Assembly: GCA_017543335.1 (NCBI GenBank)
Contig: JAFYGE010000002.1
Coordinates: forward strand, 1-38,911
DNA: 38,911 nucleotides
Source: Ruminococcus sp.
GTDB taxonomy: Bacteria > Bacillota > Clostridia > Oscillospirales > Ruminococcaceae
Direction: 5' to 3'
Under the pieces are notes generated by a model that was not told the origin of the DNA, made no database searches, and saw nothing but the letters and a program-made list of their open reading frames with translations. Both the position numbers and the translations under genes were made by a program. Shown here one piece after another: positions 8,570 through 14,747 of this stretch. Each line of letters starts with the position of its first letter. The first letter of the stretch is position 1.

Positions 8570-9232
8570 TTAATCCTCCGTTACAGGTTCGGCGATAAGA
8601 AATTTGATCTTCTTTCCTTCCTCGGTGAACATATTCTCATGTTCGGTCACGAAATTTTCATACGGACTTTCCGCATGAAGGTCAAAAGTTTTATATTTTA
8701 TGCGGTAGCCGGCTTCTGCGAAATACTCAAAGGACTCCTCAAAAAGCTCATCGTCATCGGTTTTGAACCAGAGTTCGCCTTTAAGGAATTTCTTATAATT
8801 CAGAAGCTGTCTTGTGTGAGTAAGACGGCGTTTCTTATGTTTTTTCTTAGGCCACGGATTGCAGAAATTGATATATATTCTGTCAGCATGGTCATTTTCG
8901 TCCCAAGCAAGTTCAAGACGCTCGATATTCTGTATAGCTATCCTTACGTTGTCCGGAGCAGTTCCTTTTTCCTGATAAGCCTGTTCGAGCTTTCTTTTAG
9001 CGAGTACGAGCATTTCATTTTTGATGTCCATAGCGATGAAATTAACTTCCGGATGTGCAGGTGCAGCCTGAGAGATGAAACCTCCCTTACCGCAGCCAAG
9101 CTCCACATACAGAGGCTTTTCAGGCTCATCGAAAAGATCTTTCCAGTGACCTTTCTGCTCCTGCGGCTCATTTATATAGAACGGGCAGGCTTCGAGTTCC
9201 GGCTTTGCCCAAGGTTTATGACGTATTCTCAT
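8570..9232 (-). CDS. trmB: tRNA (guanine-N7-)-methyltransferase
   Basis: Methylates G46 in the tRNA variable loop using S-adenosylmethionine. 220 residues from ATG 9232 (GGAGG 6 bases upstream); the longer open frame to 9292 runs through the promoter and is rejected. SAM-binding motif VELGCGKGGFI lies near residue 45, and the family signature INFCNPWPKKKHKKRRL follows in the centre. The N-terminus MRIRHKPWAKPEL is also typical of TrmB. Co-transcribed with the small ORF that follows. Confidence 0.95.
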   Translation of the reverse strand: MRIRHKPWAKPELEACPFYINEPQEQKGHWKDLFDEPEKPLYVELGCGKGGFISQAAPAHPEVNFIAMDIKNEMLVLAKRKLEQAYQEKGTAPDNVRIAIQNIERLELAWDENDHADRIYINFCNPWPKKKHKKRRLTHTRQLLNYKKFLKGELWFKTDDDELFEESFEYFAEAGYRIKYKTFDLHAESPYENFVTEHENMFTEEGKKIKFLIAEPVTED

Positions 9233-9263
9233 TAGATACCTCCGAATAAGATATGATGTAACT

Positions 9264-9292
9264 ATTATACCATATTTATCTTCTGATTCCAA
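9264..9292 (-). promoter_or_regulatory. Promoter of trmB
   Basis: Minus strand TTGGAA (9292-9287), 17-bp spacer, TATAAT (9269-9264) preceded by TGG. Confidence 0.8.
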
Positions 9293-9396
9293 TATCTTTT
9301 TAAAAAAATTTTTTCATCCTGATGAATAATAAAATGCGAGCGGGAAATGATATTCACAGACCTTAATGGTCAAATACTTTTAAGGAGATCGTTCAC

Positions 9397-9579
9397 ATGA
9401 AAGATCAGAAGAAAAATGATAACATTAAATGTTCCGTTTCACAGTGTAAACATAACATGGTAACTGAGGATTACTGCTCACTCGACTGCATCTCAGTAGG
9501 TACTCATGAGGACAACCCGACTGTTCCGGAATGTACCGACTGCAACTCTTTCGTAAAGCGTACAGGCTGCTGCGATTAA
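9397..9579 (+). CDS. DUF1540 small cysteine-rich protein
   Basis: 60 residues with eight cysteines. The spacing around CSVSQCKHN, YCSLDCISVG and ECTDCNSF matches the DUF1540 module, probably a small metal-binding fold. No signal peptide. AAGGAG lies 9 bases before the ATG. Such proteins are common in Clostridia, often in several copies, and their role is not established. Monocistronic, followed by a weak hairpin at 9586-9602. Confidence 0.85.
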   Translation: MKDQKKNDNIKCSVSQCKHNMVTEDYCSLDCISVGTHEDNPTVPECTDCNSFVKRTGCCD

Positions 9580-9585
9580 AAGCTT

Positions 9586-9602
9586 CTGCCCTATACGGGC
9601 AG
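9586..9602 (+). terminator. Hairpin after the DUF1540 gene
   Basis: CTGCCC-TATAC-GGGCAG, a perfect 6-bp stem six bases after the stop codon. The sequence after it has only short T groups, so it is at best a weak terminator. Confidence 0.5.
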
Positions 9603-9676
9603 TACATATTCTTTGTGCAGCTTCAACAAAACAAGCAGCTGTTTACGGTCATTTTGTAAAAAATCCCGTCACTTCC

Positions 9677-9705
9677 TTGCAATAATTCTTTTTTTATAGT
9701 ATAAT
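9677..9705 (+). promoter_or_regulatory. Promoter of ireB
   Basis: TTGCAA (9677-9682), 17-bp spacer, TATAAT (9700-9705). The 5' leader to ireB is about 65 bases. Confidence 0.85.
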
Positions 9706-9775
9706 ATGTTTAAGCTTCTCGGATCGTCTATTTGAGTTCCATACGAAGTAATCCACATTCAGGAGGCTGATAATA

Positions 9776-10021
9776 ATGTTCGATAAAACTATGACTTTTT
9801 CAGTGAACGAGGACAAAGAAGCAGAGCTGAAAAAGAATCTCACTATAATTTATGATGCTCTTGTACAAAAGGGCTATAATCCTATAAATCAGATCGTTGG
9901 TTATATACTCTCGGAAGACCCGACCTACATAACCACATATAATAACGCAAGAAGTCTCATCCGCCATATCGACCGTGACGAGCTTCTTCAGGTACTTGTA
10001 AGGTCTTATCTTAATTCATAA
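9776..10021 (+). CDS. ireB: IreB family regulatory phosphoprotein
   Basis: 81 residues, the usual length of the IreB/UPF0297 family. The hallmark GYNPINQIVGYILSEDPTYI followed by YNNARSLIRHIDRDELL is clear. In Enterococcus faecalis IreB is phosphorylated on N-terminal threonines by the Ser/Thr kinase IreK and affects cephalosporin tolerance; threonines 5 and 7 lie at the matching end here. In many Firmicutes ireB sits between alaS and ruvX, but here it is alone between its own promoter and terminator. AGGAGG lies upstream of ATG 9776. Confidence 0.93.
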   Translation: MFDKTMTFSVNEDKEAELKKNLTIIYDALVQKGYNPINQIVGYILSEDPTYITTYNNARSLIRHIDRDELLQVLVRSYLNS

Positions 10022-10052
10022 ACAGTACTGTAATTACTAATACGTCTTACTA

Positions 10053-10081
10053 AAAGCATCGGCAAGTTCCGGTGCTTTTTT
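10053..10081 (+). terminator. Terminator of ireB
   Basis: AAAGCATCGG-CAAGTT-CCGGTGCTTT stem (one G-T pair) followed by a run of T. Confidence 0.9.
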
Positions 10082-10156
10082 GTATAAATGCAGTGTACTT
10101 ATAGATTTTACCTATAAGCAACTATATCTAATTCGTATAAGAGCAATTAGAAAAAT

Positions 10157-10188
10157 CTATTGCTTTTGATTCAGCAATAGGTTATAAT
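10157..10188 (+). promoter_or_regulatory. Promoter of the HD-domain gene with overlapping inverted repeat
   Basis: TTGCTT (10160-10165), 17-bp spacer, TATAAT (10183-10188). A perfect inverted repeat, CTATTGC (10157-10163) and GCAATAG (10174-10180), covers the -35 and spacer and could be an operator. Another perfect repeat, CTTATAG / CTATAAG, lies just upstream at 10098-10118. Confidence 0.65.
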
Positions 10189-10203
10189 ATCATTATCAGT
10201 TAT

Positions 10204-10365
10204 TATTGCTCCCCCAACTAAACCTTGCCAACCAATGCTCGTCATAAAGAAAATTTCTCAGCGTCAGAAAAACTTGAAATGCACAAGCATTCCTGCGTTT
10301 TCCTTCCTTGATAAATTTCTTTTCTGCCTTTGCCTTTTTGGCAAAGTTTAATTGAGGGAGCAATA
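10204..10365 (+). repeat. MITE-like inverted-repeat element, copy 1
   Basis: Core of 158 bp (10206-10363) with terminal inverted repeats TTGCTCCC / GGGAGCAA, extended imperfectly inward (CAACTAAACCTTGCCA against TGGCAAAGTTTAATTG). It is bordered on both sides by TA. The interior is about 85-90% identical to copy 2 (24537-24673). It fills the space between the promoter at 10160-10188 and the start of the HD-domain gene at 10386. No coding capacity. Confidence 0.85.
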
Positions 10366-10385
10366 AACACTTAACTGAAAAGAGG

Positions 10386-10895
10386 ATGTGTTTTAAAGCT
10401 ATCTGCTCCAGGAAGGAGCTCGATTCAACGGGTTACTACAGCTGCGTTTGTGACCTGATAAACAGTAATGAACTGGCAAAGCTTAAAGACATTACTCACC
10501 ATATTTCAACTACACGTTTTCAGCATTGTCTTAATGTATCATACTACTCTTGGCTGGTCTGCCGGAAATTTCACCTTAATGCCCGCTCAGCAGCCAGAGC
10601 CGGTCTGCTCCATGACCTTTTCTACTACGACAGAAAAGAGTATAATGCTTCAAGAAATAAATGGCAACCTTCTCACAGTGCCATGCACGCTCAGCTTGCT
10701 GCCGAAAATGCCGAAGCACTCACGTATATCACAAATCTCGAAAGAGATATGATAGAAAAGCATATGTGGCCGATGACAAAGCAGCTCCCGAAATATAAGG
10801 AGACCTACGTCATAACTATGATAGACAAATACTGTGCAGTTCTTGAATTTTGTGTACCAATAATAAAAAATGCCGTACATCGTACGGAAAAATAA
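10386..10895 (+). CDS. HD-domain putative metal-dependent phosphohydrolase
   Basis: 169 residues. The HD-superfamily ligands can be traced: His in TTRFQHCLNVSYYSW, the HD pair in AGLLHDLFYYD, His in PSHSAMHAQ and His in IEKHMWPMT. This small single-domain type in Clostridia usually has unknown nucleotide or phosphate-ester substrates. The start is uncertain: ATG 10386 directly abuts AAGAGG with no spacing, while a better AGGAAGGAG at 10411-10418 has no ATG or GTG at a good distance in frame. Its leader consists of repeat copy 1. metY follows after 18 bases and may be co-transcribed. Confidence 0.75.
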   Translation: MCFKAICSRKELDSTGYYSCVCDLINSNELAKLKDITHHISTTRFQHCLNVSYYSWLVCRKFHLNARSAARAGLLHDLFYYDRKEYNASRNKWQPSHSAMHAQLAAENAEALTYITNLERDMIEKHMWPMTKQLPKYKETYVITMIDKYCAVLEFCVPIIKNAVHRTEK

Positions 10896-10913
10896 CATCT
10901 CAGGAGGATAATT

Positions 10914-12181
10914 ATGAAAATCGAAACAAAATGCCTTCATTCAGGCTATACACCAAAGAATACCGAGCCACGAGTTGTGCCAATAGTTCAGAGTACTACT
11001 TATGTTTATGACTCAACTGACGATGTAGCTGCTGTTTTCGATGACCCTACAAAAAGTCTCATCTACTCACGTTTTGAAAACCCTACAGTTATGGCTGTTG
11101 AAGAGAAGATAAACGCTCTCGAAGGCGGTATCGGTGCTATGTGTACATCAAGCGGACAGGCTGCTTCTCTGCTTTCACTCCTCAACATATTAAAAGCAGG
11201 CGACAGCTTTATCTCAGCTGCTACTATCTATGGCGGTACTGTTAACCTTTTCGCTTATACACTCAAAAAGCTTGGCATAGAGTGCATTTTCGTTAACGCT
11301 GATGCTTCCGAGGACGAGATAAGATTCGCTTTCAAGCCTAATACTAAGGCTGTTTTCGGCGAAACTCTTGCTAACCCTGCACTCGCTGTTTTCGATATTG
11401 AAAAGTTCGCTAAGATAGCTCACGAAAACGGTGTGCCGCTCATCATTGACAATACTTTCCCTACTCCTGTTCTTTGCAGACCTTTTGAGTACGGTGCTGA
11501 CATAGTTATCCACTCTACAACAAAGTATATGGACGGTCATGCTGTTCAGGGCGGCGGTGTAATTGTTGACTCCGGTAACTTTGACTGGACAAACGGCAAA
11601 TTCCCGGAATTCACAGAACCTGACGAAAGCTATCACGGTACTATCTATACAAAGGCTTACGGCAAAGCTGCATATATCGTAAAGGCAAGAATGCAGCTCA
11701 TGAGAGATTTCGGCTGCTATCCTTCAGCACAGTCCGCATTCTATCTCAATCTCGGACTTGAAACACTTCCTATACGTATGAAGCAGTACTGCGAAAACGC
11801 TAAGATCGTTTCAGAGTTCCTTGAAGCAAATGACAAGGTAGAGTCAGTTAATTATCCGGGACTTGCAAGCGATAAGTACCACGACCTGCTTCTAAGTATC
11901 TCCCTGACGGCTGTTCCGGTGTTATCTCATTTGTTATCAAGGGCGGCAAGGACGCTGCTATCAAGTTTATGGATTCACTTAAACTTGCTTCAAACGAGGT
12001 ACACGTTGCTGATATACGCACCTGCGTACTTCATCCGGCAAGTGCAACACACCGTCAGCTCACAGAAGAGCAGCTTGTTGCCTGCGGAATCAGCGGCGGT
12101 CTTATCAGACTTTCTGTTGGTCTTGAAAATGTTGAAGATATACTTGACGACCTCAAGCAGGGATTCGCAGCTATCGACTGA
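10914..12181 (+). pseudogene. metY: O-acetylhomoserine sulfhydrylase, interrupted by a frameshift
   Basis: PLP enzyme that joins O-acetylhomoserine with sulfide to make homocysteine (about 425 residues normally). Residues 1-325 are in one frame and include the PLP lysine K204 in HSTTKYMDGHA, LIIDNTFPTPVLCRP and AFYLNLGLETLPIR. Family similarity then jumps frames at about 11889-11894: the normal continuation KYLPDGCSGVISFVIKGG is read from 11894 and ends in LRLSVGLENVEDILDDLKQGFAAID at 12181. One base is missing (or two extra) near CTGCTTCTAAG. The original frame stays open by chance to 12248. It is either a real inactivating mutation or an assembly error. AGGAGG lies 6 bases before ATG. It converges on an Rrf2 regulator of the kind that often controls sulfur genes. 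Confidence 0.88.
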
Positions 12182-12200
12182 TAATACATCATTAATTGTA

Positions 12201-12237
12201 AAAAAAGTCCTTTCGGTTATTCCGAAAGGACTTTTTT
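12201..12237. terminator. Bidirectional terminator between metY and the Rrf2 gene
   Basis: AAAAAAGTCCTTTCGG / CCGAAAGGACTTTTTT, a 16-bp stem with a T-run in either direction. It serves both convergent genes. Confidence 0.95.
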
Positions 12238-12673
12238 ATATACAGTAGTCATCGCCGAGTACATTTACATTTTTATCGATTATATCCTGAAGAGTTATAT
12301 TGTTAAGGTAATCTGCTATGACCTTATACAGCCCCTCCCAGACAAATAAAGTTGAGCATGAAGCTACTCTCGGGCACTCATTAGGCTCATAATCAAGACA
12401 AGCTACCGGAGCTATACTTCCTTCTGTAGCTCTCAGAACATCACCAACTGTATATTCGGATGCTTTTTTAGCAAGCATATATCCGCCCTTGTTTCCACGG
12501 TTTGTTCTGAGTATCCCTTCTTTGTTTAAAAGAGGGACTATCTGTTCGAGATATTTTTTGGATATATTCTGACGTTCAGCGATATCTTTTAAAGAGATAA
12601 ATCCTTCTTCCTGGTGCAGTGCGAGGTCATACATCATTCTAAGAGCGTATCTTCCTTTTGTTGATATTTTCAT
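12236..12673 (-). CDS. Rrf2 family transcriptional regulator with three cysteines
   Basis: 145 residues. Winged helix at 1-80 with the Rrf2 opening MKISTKGRYALRMMYDLA and recognition region ISKKYLEQIVPLLNKEGI. C92, C100 and C106 (ACLDYEPNECPRVASC) match the place of the three Fe-S cysteines of IscR (C92, C98, C104) with slightly different spacing, so a Fe-S or redox sensor is likely. CymR, the cysteine-metabolism repressor, is the related alternative. The convergent metY fits a sulfur-related regulon, but that is inference. AGGAG lies 7 bases before the ATG. The promoter is at 12704-12732, with a palindrome just upstream that may be its operator. Confidence 0.9.
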   Translation of the reverse strand: MKISTKGRYALRMMYDLALHQEEGFISLKDIAERQNISKKYLEQIVPLLNKEGILRTNRGNKGGYMLAKKASEYTVGDVLRATEGSIAPVACLDYEPNECPRVASCSTLFVWEGLYKVIADYLNNITLQDIIDKNVNVLGDDYCI

Positions 12674-12703
12674 ATCTGCACTCCTTTCGCAAGTAATACG
12701 TCT

Positions 12704-12753
12704 ATTATACCATAGGTTAAGTAGGTTTTCAAGTCCTAAAAAATATATTTAGG
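12704..12753 (-). promoter_or_regulatory. Promoter of the Rrf2 gene with upstream palindrome
   Basis: Minus strand TTGAAA (12732-12727), 17-bp spacer, TATAAT (12709-12704) preceded by TGG. Immediately upstream is CCTAAA-AAATATA-TTTAGG (12735-12753), a perfect 6-bp-arm inverted repeat suited to a dimeric regulator, possibly Rrf2 itself. Confidence 0.75.
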
Positions 12754-12826
12754 TACTATTTTTTTGACCAAAAATTGCGGTCTTTGTGATAGCTTGAAAA
12801 AATATTGCTGTCTTATTCATTTTTTA

Positions 12827-12856
12827 TTAACATCCGCTTATACAATGTGCTATAAT
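12827..12856 (+). promoter_or_regulatory. Promoter of the VTC-DUF4956 operon
   Basis: TTAACA (12827-12832), 18-bp spacer, TATAAT (12851-12856) with TGC in front. The leader that follows is about 185 bases, long and structured near its 3' end. Confidence 0.75.
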
Positions 12857-12983
12857 ATATTCGTAAAAATCCGAAAAACATTGTGTTATTGATGAATTTC
12901 AAAACACAAATATAATCAGGACCTGTTTTTTATTATCATTTTTTGGTAATTTTTTAAGGTTGCTTTAAGGTTAGGGGAATACA

Positions 12984-13013
12984 ATGATAAAAAGCAATAC
13001 GAAAGGAGTGTGA
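12984..13013 (+). CDS. Nine-codon leader ORF upstream of the VTC gene
   Basis: ATG to TGA encodes MIKSNTKGV. It has its own ribosome site AGGGG 6 bases upstream (12973-12977). Its stop codon lies 2 bases before the hairpin that covers the ribosome site of the VTC gene. This is the arrangement of translational attenuators, where a ribosome on the short ORF changes folding of the next start. Function is inference from layout; the ORF is short enough to arise by chance. Confidence 0.4.
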   Translation: MIKSNTKGV

Positions 13014-13015
13014 AG

Positions 13016-13042
13016 CTCCGGACGGAACCCCCGTTTCGGAGG
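13016..13042 (+). promoter_or_regulatory. Hairpin sequestering the VTC ribosome-binding site
   Basis: CTCCG (13016-13020) pairs with CGGAG (13037-13041) and inner ACGG pairs with CCGT. The Shine-Dalgarno GGAGG (13038-13042) is in the 3' arm, so the stem would hide it. It follows directly after the leader ORF. Confidence 0.55.
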
Positions 13043-13046
13043 AATT

Positions 13047-13844
13047 ATGGCTATCAATACTTTTGCCCGCAAGGAAATCAAATTTCTGCTGAATATGGAT
13101 CAGTATCATGGCCTTATGGATGTTATAAACGAGTACATGAACCCGGATAAGTACTGCGTAGGCGGAAAAGAATATGGCATCTATAATATCTACTACGATA
13201 CACCTGACGACTACCTTATAAGAGAATCCCTTTCAAAACCTTATTACAAGGAAAAGATCAGGCTTCGCAGCTATTATTCACCGGCTGCTCCTGATGATAC
13301 AGTATTTCTTGAAATAAAGAAAAAGATCGGCGGGATCGTGACAAAACGCCGTGTATCTATGACCCTTGCTGAGTCCGATGCATACCTTGCTGACAGGACT
13401 AAACCTGAAATTAACAAATACATAACTGAACAGGTATTTCGTGAGCTGGATGCTTTCCTCGACCACTATCCGATAGCTCCGAAACAGTATATCAGCTATC
13501 AGCGTGAAGCTTTCTTTGGTAAGGATAACAACGATTTCAGACTTACATTCGACAGAAAGATAACTGAACGCAGATACGACCTCGGTCTTGACCATGAAAG
13601 TTACGGAAATTATATCATCGGTGCAGACCAGCGTCTTATGGAAGTTAAGGTATCAGATGCTATACCGGAATGGCTCGTAAAAAAACTTTCAGAGCTGAAG
13701 ATATTCAAAACCAGCTTCTCTAAATACGGAAGAGCATATACGAATTTCGTAAAAGAGCAGGTCGAGAATTCTTCCAGCAAGCATATTTATGTATCCGGAA
13801 TATCAATGTTAAATAATAGTATATTAATGAACAGGAGTGTATGA
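13047..13844 (+). CDS. VTC-domain (polyphosphate polymerase-like) protein
   Basis: 265 residues, a single VTC domain of the triphosphate-tunnel (CYTH-like) fold. The charged tunnel motifs are visible: RKEIKFLL near the start, EKIRLRSYY, LEIKKKIGGIVTKRR, RLTFDRKI, LMEVKVSDAIPEWL and FSKYGRAY. In yeast Vtc4 this domain makes polyphosphate from ATP at the membrane; bacterial homologues are usually annotated as polyphosphate polymerase domain proteins, mostly without biochemical proof. The next gene, three bases away, encodes a DUF4956 membrane protein, the usual partner, which may anchor the enzyme or translocate the chain. ATG 13047 follows GGAGG by 4 bases. The upstream ORF and hairpin suggest translational control. 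Confidence 0.9.
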   Translation: MAINTFARKEIKFLLNMDQYHGLMDVINEYMNPDKYCVGGKEYGIYNIYYDTPDDYLIRESLSKPYYKEKIRLRSYYSPAAPDDTVFLEIKKKIGGIVTKRRVSMTLAESDAYLADRTKPEINKYITEQVFRELDAFLDHYPIAPKQYISYQREAFFGKDNNDFRLTFDRKITERRYDLGLDHESYGNYIIGADQRLMEVKVSDAIPEWLVKKLSELKIFKTSFSKYGRAYTNFVKEQVENSSSKHIYVSGISMLNNSILMNRSV

Positions 13845-13847
13845 TTT

Positions 13848-14597
13848 ATGTTTCCTAATGGATTTTTTGGCAATGTCCTCTCAAGATACTCTGAGGACTC
13901 AGATTTAGATTCAGTTTTAAACGGTTCAAGTCCTATTCTCGCAGAGATAAAAGCAGGTGAATTTTTCCTCTGTATACTCTCAGCACTTGTAATAGGATTT
14001 CTCATCAGTGTAATTTATATGATAACACACAGAAAAGAGGGCTACTCACAGAGCTATGTCATGACAATGATAATGCTCCCCACAATCGTAGCACTTATAC
14101 TTCTTGTTATCAACTCAACAGCCGGTGCTATAAGCGTTGCCGGAGCTTTCAGCCTTGTAAGATTCAGGAGCGTCGCCGGTGACCCTAAAGATATTTCCTA
14201 TATCTTCTTTGCAATGGCACTCGGTGTTTCATGCGGTATCGGTTATGTAGGATTTTCTATTGTATTCTTCCTGATACTCGCAGCAGTTATGTTCGTAATT
14301 GCATTTTTCAACTTCGGCGGAACAAAACGCAGAAATATGACTCTCAAAATTACAATTCCTGAAAACCTTGATTATCAGGGAGTTTTTGAGCCGGTACTCA
14401 AAAGATATACCGAATTCCACAAGCTCCGCAGAGTCAAGACAACAAACTTCGGCACTCTCTTTGAACTTATCTACAGCGTTAATGTGTATGAAGATATGAA
14501 CCAGAAAAAGTTCATCGACGAACTTCGTGCTCTTAACGGCAATATGACTATAAATCTTGTATTCTTCAAGTACGACGACAAGATTTATGAAAACTGA
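13848..14597 (+). CDS. DUF4956 membrane protein, partner of the VTC protein
   Basis: 249 residues. About four membrane segments lie in residues 38-165 (FFLCILSALVIGFLISVIYMI, VMTMIMLPTIVALILLVI, then a helix pair with IGYVGFSIVFFLILAAVMFVIAFF), followed by a cytoplasmic alpha/beta domain of about 85 residues. The conserved GAISVAGAFSLVRFRSVAGDPKDISYIFFAMALG loop is the core DUF4956 signature. AGGAG lies 10 bases upstream. It forms a two-gene operon with the VTC protein, and a strong terminator follows. No CotH kinase, a frequent third partner, is nearby. Confidence 0.9.
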   Translation: MFPNGFFGNVLSRYSEDSDLDSVLNGSSPILAEIKAGEFFLCILSALVIGFLISVIYMITHRKEGYSQSYVMTMIMLPTIVALILLVINSTAGAISVAGAFSLVRFRSVAGDPKDISYIFFAMALGVSCGIGYVGFSIVFFLILAAVMFVIAFFNFGGTKRRNMTLKITIPENLDYQGVFEPVLKRYTEFHKLRRVKTTNFGTLFELIYSVNVYEDMNQKKFIDELRALNGNMTINLVFFKYDDKIYEN

Positions 14598-14643
14598 TCT
14601 TGCAGGTACACTAATTATTAGATTTTCCCTCTCTTAATTACAT

Positions 14644-14700
14644 GATCCCCATAGAGTGGTCACACAAAATGTGTGAAGGCTCTATGAGGATCGATTTTTT
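14644..14700 (+). terminator. Terminator of the VTC-DUF4956 operon
   Basis: Long stem: GATCC..ATAGAG / CTCTAT..GGATC with inner CACACA-AAA-TGTGTG, ending 14692 and followed by GATTTTTT. Confidence 0.9.
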
Positions 14701-14704
14701 ATAG

Positions 14705-14747
14705 GCAATACCGTACAAACCGCAAGGTGTGCTTTGTGCGGTATTGC
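14705..14747. repeat. Palindromic element, family B copy 1
   Basis: GCAATACCGTACAAA.. / ..TTTGTGCGGTATTGC, a 9-bp outer stem extended past one mismatch, directly after the stop codon of the minus-strand GGDEF gene. Its core (ACCGTACAA, ACCGC, TGTGCGGTAT) recurs at 27987-28022. It may act as a 3' stem for the GGDEF transcript. Confidence 0.6.

Noticed and set aside
10203-10366. Riboswitch upstream of the HD-domain gene
   Set aside because: The same sequence occurs upstream of the GH25 gene in the opposite orientation, and all copies have TA-bordered inverted ends, so a mobile repeat explains it better.
11886-11897. Programmed -1 frameshift site in metY
   Set aside because: No X-XXY-YYZ slippery heptamer and no following pseudoknot or stem; metY is not known to use recoding.
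11895-12248. Continuation of the first metY frame to 12248 as a genuine 444-residue protein
   Set aside because: The expected family C-terminus is in the other frame; the continuation runs into the terminator and is low-complexity chance sequence.
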